50,880 nucleotides of DNA, taken from the NCBI GenBank assembly GCA_019509785.1, contig JAEKLQ010000072.1, positions 1-50,880 on the forward strand. The letters are read 5' to 3'. The notes under the pieces are model-generated. The model made no database searches. It had not been told where the DNA came from and was given only the letters and a program-made list of their open reading frames with translations. Below, in pieces: positions 10,449 through 20,191 of the stretch; the stretch's first letter is position 1, and each line of letters begins with the position of its first letter. A program made the position numbers and the translations under genes. Source of the DNA: Fibrobacterota bacterium. Its GTDB lineage: Bacteria > Fibrobacterota > Fibrobacteria > UBA11236.

Positions 10449-11468
10449 TCAATGGTGGAAGACCGAAACCTTCGTGTTCCGGGATTTCCCTCGGATGCTG
10501 CGACCTAAAAGGTTTCGGTAGGCCGGGAAACGGGATCCCCATTCCGTTTGACCGCATTCTCTTTTTCCGCCGCAGGTTCCGGATGCCGGACCAGGATGGG
10601 CATTGATCGGAAGAGGAGATTCGGTAATGGCTTTGATGATGCTATCCAGCATGACCTGGATTGCGGCCGGTTTGCTTGCGTCGACGCGGAAAAACAATCC
10701 TCCGGTCATATTCGAAAGCTGTTTCAGACTCACGGTATCCGGCGTAGGTTTTTTCCCAAGAAAAATACTGTAAATCGGAATCGCCGGATCGGCGGCATTC
10801 AAACCGGCGTTTCCATCGGCCGCGATTCCATCCGAAATGAACACAATCGCGTGTTTCGGGTTTTTAGCCAGACTGGTATCGTTCAGCCAAGACTTGGCCA
10901 AGGTCAACGGCGGACCATAACTGGTACTGGGAAGACTGTCCAGGCGAATCATGTTGAGGAGTTGGGTGACATTGGCCGAGCTGTTCAATGGCAAGGGAGG
11001 TTGAGGGAATTCGATGACCCCGGCGAATCCCACTGAACCCACGGTGGAAGCAGGGGCGATTTGCGCCAAGTAGCGGATGGCATTGCGGATGACAACGCCT
11101 CGCGAATTATACGGGTCGCCCGCGTATTCCCTGCAAACTTGATTGCCGGGAAGCAGCAGAATGGTTCTAGCCAGCGTTTGAGGGGCGGTGTAATTATACG
11201 CGGTGTCTTGGACGGCATAGGAGATGAAATCGCTTGCCGTATTTGCGCAAGCGTACGACGAGCTCCAAAAGAGGGTGTCCTGGTCGGCAGAATCAATGCT
11301 CGCGCTATGGGTCCACATGCTGCCGCTATTGTCGTAAATGAAAACAATGTCGGATGGAGCAGTCTGCGCCTGCAATGACTCCTGGCACCCGGGCAGAAAA
11401 ACGGAGACCAGGAGGAATTTCAGCGCCCCGAACATGCAGAGATTTTTGAACGTGATTGCAGCCTTCAA
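10449..11468 (-). CDS. von Willebrand factor A-domain lipoprotein
   Basis: I chose a TTG start at 11468 because GAGGAG lies five bases upstream and the resulting N-terminus (MKAAITFKNL, then a hydrophobic core ending FLPGC, Cys28) is a good lipoprotein signal. The ATG at 11435 is an alternative. The 339-residue product has a VWA fold: the MIDAS motif DNSGS after DIVFIY, a threonine-containing middle segment, and AIVFISDGIA. These residues bind a divalent metal and mediate protein contacts. The last 25 residues (YRNLLGRSIRGKS region) resemble the end of a type IX sorting domain, but the match is short. It is convergent with the glycosyltransferase gene. The partner is unknown. Confidence 0.72.
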   Translation of the reverse strand: MKAAITFKNLCMFGALKFLLVSVFLPGCQESLQAQTAPSDIVFIYDNSGSMWTHSASIDSADQDTLFWSSSYACANTASDFISYAVQDTAYNYTAPQTLARTILLLPGNQVCREYAGDPYNSRGVVIRNAIRYLAQIAPASTVGSVGFAGVIEFPQPPLPLNSSANVTQLLNMIRLDSLPSTSYGPPLTLAKSWLNDTSLAKNPKHAIVFISDGIAADGNAGLNAADPAIPIYSIFLGKKPTPDTVSLKQLSNMTGGLFFRVDASKPAAIQVMLDSIIKAITESPLPINAHPGPASGTCGGKRECGQTEWGSRFPAYRNLLGRSIRGKSRNTKVSVFHH

Positions 11469-11703
11469 AAAGACTCCTCGTATAAATCCCGATGGTACCA
11501 AAATAACTAGTAACTATTTGCGGCCTATCCAGGGTCGGGGATGAATGGGGTGCCGAGCGAAGACCGGGTAGAGCGCGGTCAGAGGGATATCAGCTGCGAA
11601 GTGCGGTTTGGGGGCGTTGCGGGGGCGAAGCCCATGCTAGATGGGGTAGCGGAGGTCCCCGCAGGGGCGGGCGCGTAACGCACGCCCCGAGGAGGCCGGA
11701 GCG

Positions 11704-11721
11704 AGGGGAAGGCTTTCCCCT
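11704..11721. terminator. hairpin after the sugar operon
   Basis: AGGGGAA and TTCCCCT form a seven-base stem with a four-base loop, 39 bases beyond the stop of the oxidoreductase gene. No T-run follows on either strand, so it may be a Rho-assisted or stabilising hairpin. The rest of 11502-11759 is GC-rich with smaller hairpins and no convincing gene. Confidence 0.3.
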
Positions 11722-11759
11722 ACGCATCTCCAACTCCGGAAACGGATCGAATGGGCGGG

Positions 11760-12911
<1,152 letters not shown>

Positions 12912-12946
12912 GCCGTAGGTTCCTTAAGTGATGCCGTGGTAGTCGT

Positions 12947-13981
12947 TCAGTTCCAACCGTGCTTTTCCCGCACCGCGCTCATCGCGGCCAGGATCTTGTT
13001 CCAGGTTTCCTGCTGTTCCATCACCGCGTTGGGGAACATGCAGCCGTCCCAGCAGATATGCTTGATGCCGATGTGCTGACCGTTGCGATCCCGCAGCCAA
13101 AAGCCCGCGTGGTAAGGGATATCCAGCTTCCCGTTCTTGTCGTCGACGGGGCAATGGCGCCCGGTCTTGTCATGGGTTCCCGAGCCGAACGCGGTCGCGT
13201 CGTTCTGGGCCACGTGGAAATCCTTCACCCAGGGCCGCAGTTTATCGGTGAGCTCCCGGTAGGCCTTGTCGAAGGCGGGCTTCTCCCAGTTGAAGCCCTC
13301 GGGAACCAGGCGGGCCTCGGGGGCGTTGTAGCCGAGCATGAAGAGAAGGGTATGCGCCATGTCCGCCTGGATGCCGACGGTCTTGGGATTGTTGACGCCC
13401 TCCATGATCTCCAGCAGGGATTTCCAGCTGTGCATGCCGCCCCAGCAGATCTCCCCTTCCAGGGCCAGCTGTTCGCCGAAGCTCTCGGCGATCTTGGCCG
13501 CTTCCTTGATGGTCTCGATGTTCTTCTTCTGGTTATTGATCGGATCCTTGGCGAAGTTGGCCGGGCTGTTGGCGGTATCCAAACGGATGGAGCCGTACTT
13601 GCGGATGCCGATGTCCTTCAGCTTCTTGGCGATGGCGCAGGACTTCTTGAGGGTGGCCAGGTAGTTCTTCCGATCCTCGTCGGTGCCGAAGGCTCCGCCG
13701 CCGCCCCAGATGGGCGCGACCAACGATCCGATTGCCAGGCCCTTGGAACCGACCTTGTCGGCCAGCTTCTTGAGATCGTCATCGGTGGATTCGAGATCTT
13801 GATGCGGGAGGGAGAGGAACAAATCGATGCCGTCGAACTTGACGCCGTTCACCGAAGCGTTGGCCGTCAGTTCCAGCATCCGGTCCTGGGAGATGACCGG
13901 TTCGGCCCCGGGCTCCTTGCCGCCTTTGCCCACGAGTCCCGGCCAGGCCGCGTTATGCAGTTTCGGGTATGCGTTCGCCAT
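12947..13981 (-). CDS. xylose-isomerase-like TIM barrel protein (sugar phosphate isomerase/epimerase family)
   Basis: A 344-residue protein. The ATG at 13981 is five bases downstream of GGAGG and is preferred to the in-frame ATG at 13996. Features of the AP-endonuclease-2/xylose-isomerase superfamily are visible: a barrel strand ending in a metal-ligand glutamate (LALEGEICWGG), a second acidic ligand in IQADMAHTL, and a histidine ligand in KDFHVAQND. Related enzymes isomerise or epimerise sugars or keto-inositols with a divalent metal. The protein sits between a cupin/isomerase-like gene and a Gfo/Idh/MocA dehydrogenase in one operon, a common trio in oxidative sugar pathways. It has no signal peptide, so it is cytoplasmic. 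The substrate is unknown. Confidence 0.8.
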   Translation of the reverse strand: MANAYPKLHNAAWPGLVGKGGKEPGAEPVISQDRMLELTANASVNGVKFDGIDLFLSLPHQDLESTDDDLKKLADKVGSKGLAIGSLVAPIWGGGGAFGTDEDRKNYLATLKKSCAIAKKLKDIGIRKYGSIRLDTANSPANFAKDPINNQKKNIETIKEAAKIAESFGEQLALEGEICWGGMHSWKSLLEIMEGVNNPKTVGIQADMAHTLLFMLGYNAPEARLVPEGFNWEKPAFDKAYRELTDKLRPWVKDFHVAQNDATAFGSGTHDKTGRHCPVDDKNGKLDIPYHAGFWLRDRNGQHIGIKHICWDGCMFPNAVMEQQETWNKILAAMSAVREKHGWN

Positions 13982-14067
13982 GATTGCCTCCGCCATTTAA
14001 TGGATAAAATCTACTTCCCTGCTTTTGACGCGGAGCGGCGGCGGAAAGAATCAGCCGCCGGATCCAT

Positions 14068-15351
14068 TCACCGCTTGAGGGTCTTGAAAGCCCCGGTTTC
14101 CGGCGCTTTGGGGGCCGCGTCAGGCCCGAAGTAGCGCAAGGTGACCAAGGGTTCGGTGCCCGTGTTCTCGAAAACGACTCCCCTCGTGGCGGCCTCGTGG
14201 GACACGAACACCTCATCCTCGGTCATTGCGCCGAATCGGATCATGTTGGGCGATTGCAGGATATGCTTGCCGACGCGCCCATAGCCCTGCACCGTGATGA
14301 GGCCGTAGGCTCCGCCATCCTTGATGGTCGCCTTGGCGCCCGGCTCCAGGGTCAATTCCTTGGCCGAGAACAGATCCCGATCGCCTTTGTGGGCGCCGCG
14401 GTTGGGCCCGCCGAACTTACCGTACACCACCCAGCGATCCTGGTAGCCTTCCGTCCAGGTTTCCCCGTCGTTGATGGGCGCGAGGAAATGGTGATCGCGG
14501 AAGTTGGGATCCACGTTGGCGTCCCAATCGAGCTGATCGACCAGATAATCCAGATCGTTCTTGAATTGCTCCGGAGTATCCTTCACGAACAAATCCCAAT
14601 CCACGCGGCGGCCTTCCACCATGCTCTGGTACATGGCGAATACGTCGCTGCCCCATTGCGGTTCGTAGGTGAGCAGGGAACCGGGCGCGTGCAGCAGGCA
14701 GGCGGGCACGTGCCAGCCGGTGCCGGGATTGAGGCGGTAGGCCTTGGACAAGTCCAGGATGCCGTTATCGCCCTTGTTCCAGTTCTCCAGGCAGCGGCGC
14801 ACGTCGGACTTGGTGACGCCGGGTTCCAGGCCGAAATAGGTGTGGGGGAAATTGTTCCCGATGGAATTGAGCTGCGGGGGGAAGTAGTAACATTCCGGTT
14901 TCCCCTCCTGACCCACCTTGGCGGCCTGCTCCTCGTTATGGTGCATATGATGCGGGATGGGCCCCATATTGTCGAAGAACTTGGAGTAGACGGGCCAGCG
15001 CTTGTATTTGTCCCACATCTTCTGCCCGATCAGGCGCGGGCCTTCGGCCATCACGGCTTCGAGCAGGGTGAAACGCTCGCCCTCGCTGACGACGTAGGAC
15101 AAGCCTTCGTCTTCGGCGCGGTTGTCGTTGCCGGCCTCGGTGGTGGAAGCGAACCAGCGTTCGTCGATGCCGCCGCGATGGGCGCCCAGGGCGTAATAAT
15201 CGTCCGGGTGCAGCTTGAGCCGGCGGCCCGGCATCAGGAAGGAACGGGGGACCCAGCAGGGGGCCAGGCGCAGGATGCCTTCGCCCCTCTCGATCGCCGC
15301 CCTAACGTTGGCCTTCTTCGCCGTCTTCGGAATCGCCACTGCCTCAGCCAT
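14068..15351 (-). CDS. cupin/phosphomannose-isomerase-like protein, copy 1
   Basis: The product is 427 residues, with GGGGAG upstream of the ATG. The protein has a conserved N-terminal block (RLAPCWVPRSFLMPGRRLKL), a histidine cluster MGPIPHHMHHNEEQA that resembles cupin metal ligands, and a C-terminal second cupin-like half (EPGAKATIKDGGAYGLITVQG). The overall plan of two beta-barrel halves with a helical insert is like type I mannose-6-phosphate isomerase, but I do not see the full signature, so the function is tentative. A close relative is encoded at 35116-36375. It is the first gene of the sugar operon that continues with the TIM-barrel and oxidoreductase genes. Isomerisation of a sugar in the same pathway is the simplest reading. 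Confidence 0.6.
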   Translation of the reverse strand: MAEAVAIPKTAKKANVRAAIERGEGILRLAPCWVPRSFLMPGRRLKLHPDDYYALGAHRGGIDERWFASTTEAGNDNRAEDEGLSYVVSEGERFTLLEAVMAEGPRLIGQKMWDKYKRWPVYSKFFDNMGPIPHHMHHNEEQAAKVGQEGKPECYYFPPQLNSIGNNFPHTYFGLEPGVTKSDVRRCLENWNKGDNGILDLSKAYRLNPGTGWHVPACLLHAPGSLLTYEPQWGSDVFAMYQSMVEGRRVDWDLFVKDTPEQFKNDLDYLVDQLDWDANVDPNFRDHHFLAPINDGETWTEGYQDRWVVYGKFGGPNRGAHKGDRDLFSAKELTLEPGAKATIKDGGAYGLITVQGYGRVGKHILQSPNMIRFGAMTEDEVFVSHEAATRGVVFENTGTEPLVTLRYFGPDAAPKAPETGAFKTLKR

Positions 15352-15572
15352 CGCTTGCTCCCCGCTCTGAAATACCGAGATTCCGCCCGTTTCCCGGGGC
15401 GGGTGAGTAAAGCTAACCCAAGCTTTTTGGGGATGGGCACACTGGTTCTGACGATTCTTTTACTTGCCCGCCCCCGGTGATTCCCGCATTCCTAAGCTCC
15501 GGCCTCCGAACTTGCCGGCTTCCGCCAATTACATTTGAGGCCGGGCTTCCCGCGCCCGTTTCCGGAGGCAAG

Positions 15573-15995
15573 TTGAAGCTTTTTCCTGCGATGGCGATCG
15601 TTCTTTTATCCTGCCTTACCCCGGCCGTCTCGACCTGCCTGGACACGCTCCGGCTCATAGACGTGGCCGAAAAGGAAAACGAATACGTGCTGGCCACCGA
15701 TAAAGGCCTGCTTAGGCTGGACAAGGGTTCCAGTCTCATAGACAAAGGCTATGTCAAGGTGGGAAGCAACCAAATCGATCAGATACGGGATAATGGGAGG
15801 GAGTACTTGCTGTCGGTATGGGATAGCTGCGGATACGACGCCACCACGCCCGGACATGCTGGAATATGGCCAGACCTTATATCTGGCGAATCGGAGCGGA
15901 TTGTTCGCCTACCACCCGTTCGCCGATACCGCCGGCAACCTTTTCTGCAATGCCCCGGGGCATTACACGGGCGAAATCATGCGGTACGGCGATAG
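15573..15995 (+). CDS. secreted protein, N-terminal part of a frameshifted gene
   Basis: I chose a TTG start at 15573, four bases after GGAGG, which opens a signal peptide (KLFPAMAIVLLSCLTP). The mature part reads as short beta-propeller-like phrases (EYVLATDKGLLRLDKGS) up to VWDSCGYDATTP near 15850. Beyond that the frame loses protein character and stops at 15995, while the adjacent frame picks up at once with DMLEYGQTLYLANRSGLFAY. The simplest explanation is a one-base shift between about 15820 and 15855, from mutation or sequencing error, splitting one gene that spans 15573-16356. Function unknown; envelope or extracellular location is inferred from the signal. Confidence 0.55.
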   Translation: MKLFPAMAIVLLSCLTPAVSTCLDTLRLIDVAEKENEYVLATDKGLLRLDKGSSLIDKGYVKVGSNQIDQIRDNGREYLLSVWDSCGYDATTPGHAGIWPDLISGESERIVRLPPVRRYRRQPFLQCPGALHGRNHAVRR

Positions 15996-16356
15996 CATGG
16001 TGGTTTCCGATTCCGGCTATATGTACCGCATATCCAAACTGGGCGAAAACATCTGGCGCCCGTTCCCCCTTCCCGGCACCGTCGGCCTCACCACTTGCGC
16101 GCAAAACATCTTCTCCGGGTATTTCGTCACCAAGAACCAGAAAAAGGGGTGCTCCGTCCCCGATTCGATCAAAATCGAAATCGTCGATTTGAAAACGCGG
16201 AAATCCGTCTCCGCGCTCGACAAGGCGGATTACCAGTACCCCATCGATTACCGGACCTACCAGAACAAGCTCTTCGTGTCGCTGGGGCGGGAGGGGGGGA
16301 TCATGGATATCGTTTCGGCAGAAATAAACGCGGTTGCGGGAATCCGGATAATATAA
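15751..16356 (+). CDS. C-terminal part of the same frameshifted secreted protein
   Basis: This frame carries protein-like sequence only from about 15850 (DMLEYGQTLYLANRSGLFAY) to the stop at 16356. The earlier part of the open frame, from 15751, is out of phase with the N-terminal piece. Phrases such as YGDSMVVSDSGYMYRISKL and TYQNKLFVSLGREGG continue the propeller-like pattern of the N-terminal piece, which supports one original gene of about 260 codons. No signal peptide or ribosome site precedes this half, so it is unlikely to be made alone. The stop codon touches the start of the FAD oxidase at 16357, so the two were probably translationally coupled. Confidence 0.5.
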   Translation: MSRWEATKSIRYGIMGGSTCCRYGIAADTTPPRPDMLEYGQTLYLANRSGLFAYHPFADTAGNLFCNAPGHYTGEIMRYGDSMVVSDSGYMYRISKLGENIWRPFPLPGTVGLTTCAQNIFSGYFVTKNQKKGCSVPDSIKIEIVDLKTRKSVSALDKADYQYPIDYRTYQNKLFVSLGREGGIMDIVSAEINAVAGIRII

Positions 16357-17895
16357 ATGGCCCGAAGAAACCGTCGCCTATTGATTTGGCTCTCATGCTT
16401 GTTGGGTATCCCTCTGGCTTCGTTCATCCTCTTGTTCGCGGCGATATTGGCCTCGGGGATTTCCAAGGACATCCGCACCTGGAAGGCCCCCGAAGGCCTG
16501 CGGGCCGATGCCGGGCATTTGGATCCGGTCAGGGTGGGCGAAGTCATCCAAGTCCCCGCCGACTCGGCCGCCGCCGTCGCGCTTATCCGCCGCGCTATCG
16601 ATACGGCGCGCGCGCGTAAGCTGAAGATTTCCATATCCGGGGCGCGCCATAGCATGGGAGGCCAGACGGTTTATCCGGATGGCATCGTCCTCGACATGCT
16701 TTCCCATGACCGCATGTCCCTGGATTCGGCGCCCGAAGGAGCCGCCCCGGGAAGCGCCGGCGGCATGCGGGTGACCTTGCGCGTGCAAACCGGAGCGCGC
16801 TGGTCGGCGGTGATCCGATTCCTGGACGCGCACGGCTACGCGGTGCGCATCATGCAATCGAACAATCCCTTTACGGTCGGGGGGACCTTGTCCGTCAACG
16901 CCCATGGTTGGCAGCACAACGAACCGCCCTTCGTCTCCAGCGTGGAGGGCTTCCGGCTCCTGGGCGCGGACGGTATGGTCAGGAATTGCAGCCGCAGCGA
17001 GAACGCGGAATTGTTCCGGGCCGCGGCCGGAGGGTACGGCCTTTTCGGGGCGATCCTGGACGCGGACGTGCGGGTGATGCCGAACCGCCTGTACCGGGCC
17101 GAGCGGTTCTCCCTCAGGTCCAAGGGATATCCCGCGCTTTACCATGCCCTGGTGGACGGGGACACTTCCTTGGGCCTGGTGTACGGCCGCCTTTCCATCG
17201 CCCCGTCCTCCTTCCTTTCCCAGGCGCTTCTGACGCGATACGTGAACGTCCCCGGGGTTCCGCCCCCGTTGCCGAAGCGCGAAGGCGGGGCCTCGTTCGG
17301 CGATAAGGTCAGGCACTGGGTGTTCCTGGCCAGCGTGGGCGGCGGCTTCGGGAAAGAAGTCCGCTGGCGACTAGAGAAAATGGTCGGAGGCGAAAGCGCC
17401 GCCCTGGCCACGCGCAACCGCATCCTGGACGATCCCATCGATCTCTTCGAGAACCACGACTCCGCCCGCACCCAGCTCCTGCACGAATACTTCGTGCCGC
17501 GCGATTCCCTGGAACCTTTCCTGGCCCGCGCCCGCCGCATCATCCCGGCCCACGGAGGCGATTTGCTCAACCTGACCATACGCAGCTTGCGGGCCGATAC
17601 CGACGCGGTCCTGAACTATGCCCGCCAGGACGTGTTTTCCCTGGTGATGCTGTATTCCCAGCGCGTGACCCCCGAAGGGGAAAAGTCCATGGCGGCCATG
17701 ACCCGCGAATTGATCGACGCGGCCCTATCGGTGGGCGGAACCTATTATCTGCCCTATCGCCTGCACGCCACCCCGGAGCAATTCGCGCGCGCCTATCCCA
17801 TGGCCGATTCATTCTTCGCCCTGAAGCGGCGTTACGATCCGGAGGAATTGTTCCAGAACCGCTTCTACCAGGAATACGGGCATCCGGCCCATTAG
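16357..17895 (+). CDS. membrane-anchored FAD-binding (PCMH-type) oxidase
   Basis: A 512-residue protein with one N-terminal membrane segment (about residues 8-32), followed by a PCMH-type FAD domain. Visible motifs are KISISGARHSMGGQTVYPDG, where the family attaches or contacts FAD around the histidine, QSNNPFTVGGTLSVNAHG, and the substrate-domain phrase VDGDTSLGLVYGRLSI. Relatives include aldonolactone and sugar oxidases and similar dehydrogenases; the closest subfamily is uncharacterised. The start has no strong Shine-Dalgarno and follows directly on the stop of the previous frame, so translational coupling is likely. Loss of the upstream gene by frameshift could therefore lower its expression. 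The catalytic domain should face the periplasm if the N-terminus is a signal anchor. Confidence 0.82.
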   Translation: MARRNRRLLIWLSCLLGIPLASFILLFAAILASGISKDIRTWKAPEGLRADAGHLDPVRVGEVIQVPADSAAAVALIRRAIDTARARKLKISISGARHSMGGQTVYPDGIVLDMLSHDRMSLDSAPEGAAPGSAGGMRVTLRVQTGARWSAVIRFLDAHGYAVRIMQSNNPFTVGGTLSVNAHGWQHNEPPFVSSVEGFRLLGADGMVRNCSRSENAELFRAAAGGYGLFGAILDADVRVMPNRLYRAERFSLRSKGYPALYHALVDGDTSLGLVYGRLSIAPSSFLSQALLTRYVNVPGVPPPLPKREGGASFGDKVRHWVFLASVGGGFGKEVRWRLEKMVGGESAALATRNRILDDPIDLFENHDSARTQLLHEYFVPRDSLEPFLARARRIIPAHGGDLLNLTIRSLRADTDAVLNYARQDVFSLVMLYSQRVTPEGEKSMAAMTRELIDAALSVGGTYYLPYRLHATPEQFARAYPMADSFFALKRRYDPEELFQNRFYQEYGHPAH

Positions 17896-18029
17896 CGCTC
17901 CCACCGGGCGCGCCCGCAACGGCTTTTCCGGTAAGGCTTTTCTTCTGGGCCGCGCCCGTTCCGATTGGTACTTTCCCGGTGGAATCCGGACGGGCCCCTG
18001 GTGTCCTATCCATGAACAAGGAGGAAGAA

Positions 18030-18548
18030 ATGCAAGTATCCAGAATCCTGTCGCCGCTCGCCCTGGCGTTGGCTTTGGCCGCAGGCCCGACGCTGGCGGA
18101 TGAACACTGCCACTGGGATGCCAAGCCAACCGAAACCGGAGCCAAGGGCGGATCCCCGGTGGAAAAGGCTACCATCAACGCCGATGCCGGCAAGCCGGCC
18201 GAAACGCGGGAGCGCTTCCCGGAAATCCAGCAGGCGGATCTGGTCAAGGCCCTTCATGACAAAACGGTTTTCGTCGTGGATGCCAACGGCAACGAGAGCT
18301 ACGCCAGCGCCCATATTCCGGGCGCCGCCAGTTTCGACAAGGCAACCGGCCGTTTCTCCCGGGACCTGCCCGCCGACAAGGGCGCCTTGATCGTGGCGTA
18401 TTGCGGCGGACCCGGTTGCGAAGCCTGGTGCGGCGCCGCGGACAAGCTGGAGTCCATGGGCTACAAGAACATCCGCCACTACAAGGGCGGGATCAAGGGG
18501 TGGAAAGAAGCCGGTCTGGAAACGGCATCGGCGAAGAGCAAGGGCTGA
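18030..18548 (+). CDS. periplasmic rhodanese-domain protein
   Basis: A 172-residue protein. AAGGAGG five bases before the ATG at 18030 decides the start over upstream ATGs. A signal peptide (SRILSPLALALALAAGPTLA) precedes the mature chain. The rhodanese fold is shown by VFVVDANG, YASAHIPGAASFDK and the catalytic loop VAYCGGPGCEAWC, whose first cysteine is the expected persulfide carrier, then YKNIRHYKGGIKGWKEAG. Single-domain rhodaneses move sulfane sulfur or sense redox state. A periplasmic one may act in sulfide or cyanide handling. It is a single-gene unit: 130 bases separate it from the oxidase gene, and it is followed by a strong terminator. Confidence 0.9.
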   Translation: MQVSRILSPLALALALAAGPTLADEHCHWDAKPTETGAKGGSPVEKATINADAGKPAETRERFPEIQQADLVKALHDKTVFVVDANGNESYASAHIPGAASFDKATGRFSRDLPADKGALIVAYCGGPGCEAWCGAADKLESMGYKNIRHYKGGIKGWKEAGLETASAKSKG

Positions 18549-18574
18549 ACCGGAAGCTCAGGGATTCATGGGCG

Positions 18575-18602
18575 AGGCGGCCTTGGGCCGCCTTTTCTTT
18601 TT
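18575..18602 (+). terminator. intrinsic terminator of the rhodanese gene
   Basis: AGGCGGCC and GGCCGCCT form an eight-base stem with a three-base loop, followed directly by a T-rich tract (TTTCTTTTT). It lies 27 bases past the rhodanese stop codon. Confidence 0.85.
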
Positions 18603-18632
18603 GGGCCGACCTTACCGGGAACCTCGCCCGGT

Positions 18633-19256
18633 TCAAAACCGGACTTCAGCGAAGCGGAGGAAATACCGGTTGTCCCCCGCCGTGGCTCCCAGGGCCACTG
18701 CCGGTTGCAGAGCTATGCGGACGCGGTAATCCCAAATCGATTGGGTGGCGACCGGGATAGCGATCATTCCGGCGATGGTAATGGGGATCAGGAAAGGATC
18801 CAATTTCCCGTTGGAAAGGATCTTGCCGTCCAGCGCCGAGTGCAATCCCGTCGCCAACAATACCATGGCTGCATCCCCGACCAAAGCGGAAACGGCCGCC
18901 ACCGGGGCGCCGTGCTTGTTCTCAAGCAATCCCACCGTCAGGGCTCCCAGGGAGTGGCCGATGGGCGCGCCGATCAGGAATCCGATCGCCGCGCCCCCGA
19001 ATGCCGACCATCCGCATTCGTCGCTGAAGTCGGGATCGATGTTTTCCAGGCAAGATCGGTACGCCTGATGTGATCCGATGCCCGCCCCGATCCAACCCAG
19101 GACCAAAGCGCCCCCCAGGCCGCCACCGGCTTGGCCGGTCATCTGCCACGGCGTTTCCAGGGACAGGAAGGAAGGGCGTGAAGCCATCGGGACGGAGGCG
19201 GCGCCGGCCAGGACGGCGTTCAAGAGGAGTAGGAAATAAATCCGCTTCATCTCCAT
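18633..19256 (-). CDS. glycine-rich membrane protein of unknown function
   Basis: The product is 208 residues from the ATG at 19256; ATG 19250 is also possible. A signal peptide or first membrane helix (IYFLLLLNAVLAGAASV) is followed by several glycine-rich hydrophobic stretches: GGGLGGALVLGWIGAGIG, FGGAAIGFLIGAPIGHSLGA and VSALVGDAAMVLLATGL. A pair of cysteines (RSCLE and ECGW) separates two of them and may form a disulfide. A protein with the same layout is encoded at 24770-25402. I do not recognise a named family. The gene is divergent from an exported-protein gene, with only about 70 bases between the two starts. Confidence 0.6.
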   Translation of the reverse strand: MEMKRIYFLLLLNAVLAGAASVPMASRPSFLSLETPWQMTGQAGGGLGGALVLGWIGAGIGSHQAYRSCLENIDPDFSDECGWSAFGGAAIGFLIGAPIGHSLGALTVGLLENKHGAPVAAVSALVGDAAMVLLATGLHSALDGKILSNGKLDPFLIPITIAGMIAIPVATQSIWDYRVRIALQPAVALGATAGDNRYFLRFAEVRF

Positions 19257-19290
19257 GAGACGCTCGAGCGCTTTCGTTTGTCCCATAACC

Positions 19291-19327
19291 TTGGGGCCGG
19301 CGTCCCGGAATGGTTATAATACCGTAT
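19291..19327 (+). promoter_or_regulatory. promoter giving a probably leaderless mRNA
   Basis: TATAAT at 19315-19320 is a perfect -10 box. TTGGGG at 19291-19296 is a weak -35 with 18-base spacing. The start codon at 19328 lies only seven bases after the -10 box, so transcription should begin at or next to the ATG. No Shine-Dalgarno fits in this space. Confidence 0.55.
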
Positions 19328-20071
19328 ATGAGAATCCCAGCTCTCCTCGCTTGCGCGGCGGCATCCCTCGCCGCCGCCGCCGATACCACCTACACCCCGG
19401 CCTACCGGGGCAGCGCCTTCGATACGGAACGGAATTCCGCGGCCTACCAGGAGGAGCACCGCGAAGGCTTCCTCGCCGGCAAGCACGTATGCACGCGCAC
19501 CGACTTCCTGTCCCCCGGCGGCAAGCCCATGGCCATGCGCATCCTGGACTTCGGCCGCTTCGATTGCAAGCCCGATTATATCTTCCGTGATCTTCGTAAC
19601 GGTTATGAAGAGGGCGCCGCGGTGGATCCCGCCAAAGGCGCGGCGGAGGTCCGCGTGCATTTCCGCGACTCGGCAAAGGCTCCCATCAAGGAGAAGCGCA
19701 TCGAGGTGCCCGAGCCTTGCGTGATCAACGGCGGGGTCGGGGAATTCGTGCGCCAGCGCTGGGAAGACATCGCCGCGGGCAAGAAGGCCTCCTTCAACAT
19801 GGTAATCCCGGCGCGGCTGGACTATTTCCGCTTCGAGGCCTACGTCGATCGCAAATACTCCCTTTCCCCGGCCGAATCGAAGGGCCGCCCTTACCTGCCC
19901 GTGGTCGTGGAGCCCAAGAACGCGGTCCTGAGCATGCTCCTGCCCACCATCGTGATGTACGAGGACGTGGCGACCAAGCGCCTTCTTTGCTACCAGGGCA
20001 TCGTGAACGTGGCCGACGCCAAGGGCCGCAGCCTCCGGGTGCGGACCGATTACCCGAACCTGGGCCCTTAA
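19328..20071 (+). CDS. exported protein of unknown function
   Basis: A 247-residue protein. I use the ATG at 19328, which opens a short signal peptide (RIPALLACAAASLAAAA, cleavage before DTTY), rather than the open frame start at 19310. The mature protein has an N-terminal region with TERNSAAYQEEHREGF and a single CKPDY cysteine paired perhaps with EPCVINGG. It has no membrane segment after the signal, so it is predicted to be periplasmic or secreted. It is not a family I recognise. A consensus -10 box seven bases before the ATG suggests a leaderless transcript. The next gene, DUF805, is 120 bases downstream with its own ribosome site. Confidence 0.65.
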   Translation: MRIPALLACAAASLAAAADTTYTPAYRGSAFDTERNSAAYQEEHREGFLAGKHVCTRTDFLSPGGKPMAMRILDFGRFDCKPDYIFRDLRNGYEEGAAVDPAKGAAEVRVHFRDSAKAPIKEKRIEVPEPCVINGGVGEFVRQRWEDIAAGKKASFNMVIPARLDYFRFEAYVDRKYSLSPAESKGRPYLPVVVEPKNAVLSMLLPTIVMYEDVATKRLLCYQGIVNVADAKGRSLRVRTDYPNLGP

Positions 20072-20191
20072 GCCGGCCCGCGGCGATAAGACCCGCTCCA
20101 GGGGACATCCGTCCGATCCAAAACCACGATTCCCCAAATAAATGAAGGGAATAACTAGTTTTCGTGCCTCACCTCACAAAGGAAAGCGCAC

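Noticed and set aside
10449-10610. Possible frameshift in the C-terminus of the VWA lipoprotein
   Set aside because: An alternative frame (EPAAEKENAVKRNGD) is also readable, but the present frame ends in a plausible sorting-like segment, so I cannot decide without homologs.
14197-15480. A 427-residue plus-strand frame opposite the cupin gene
   Set aside because: Antisense to a conserved paralogous gene with a ribosome site; no domain can be seen in the plus frame.
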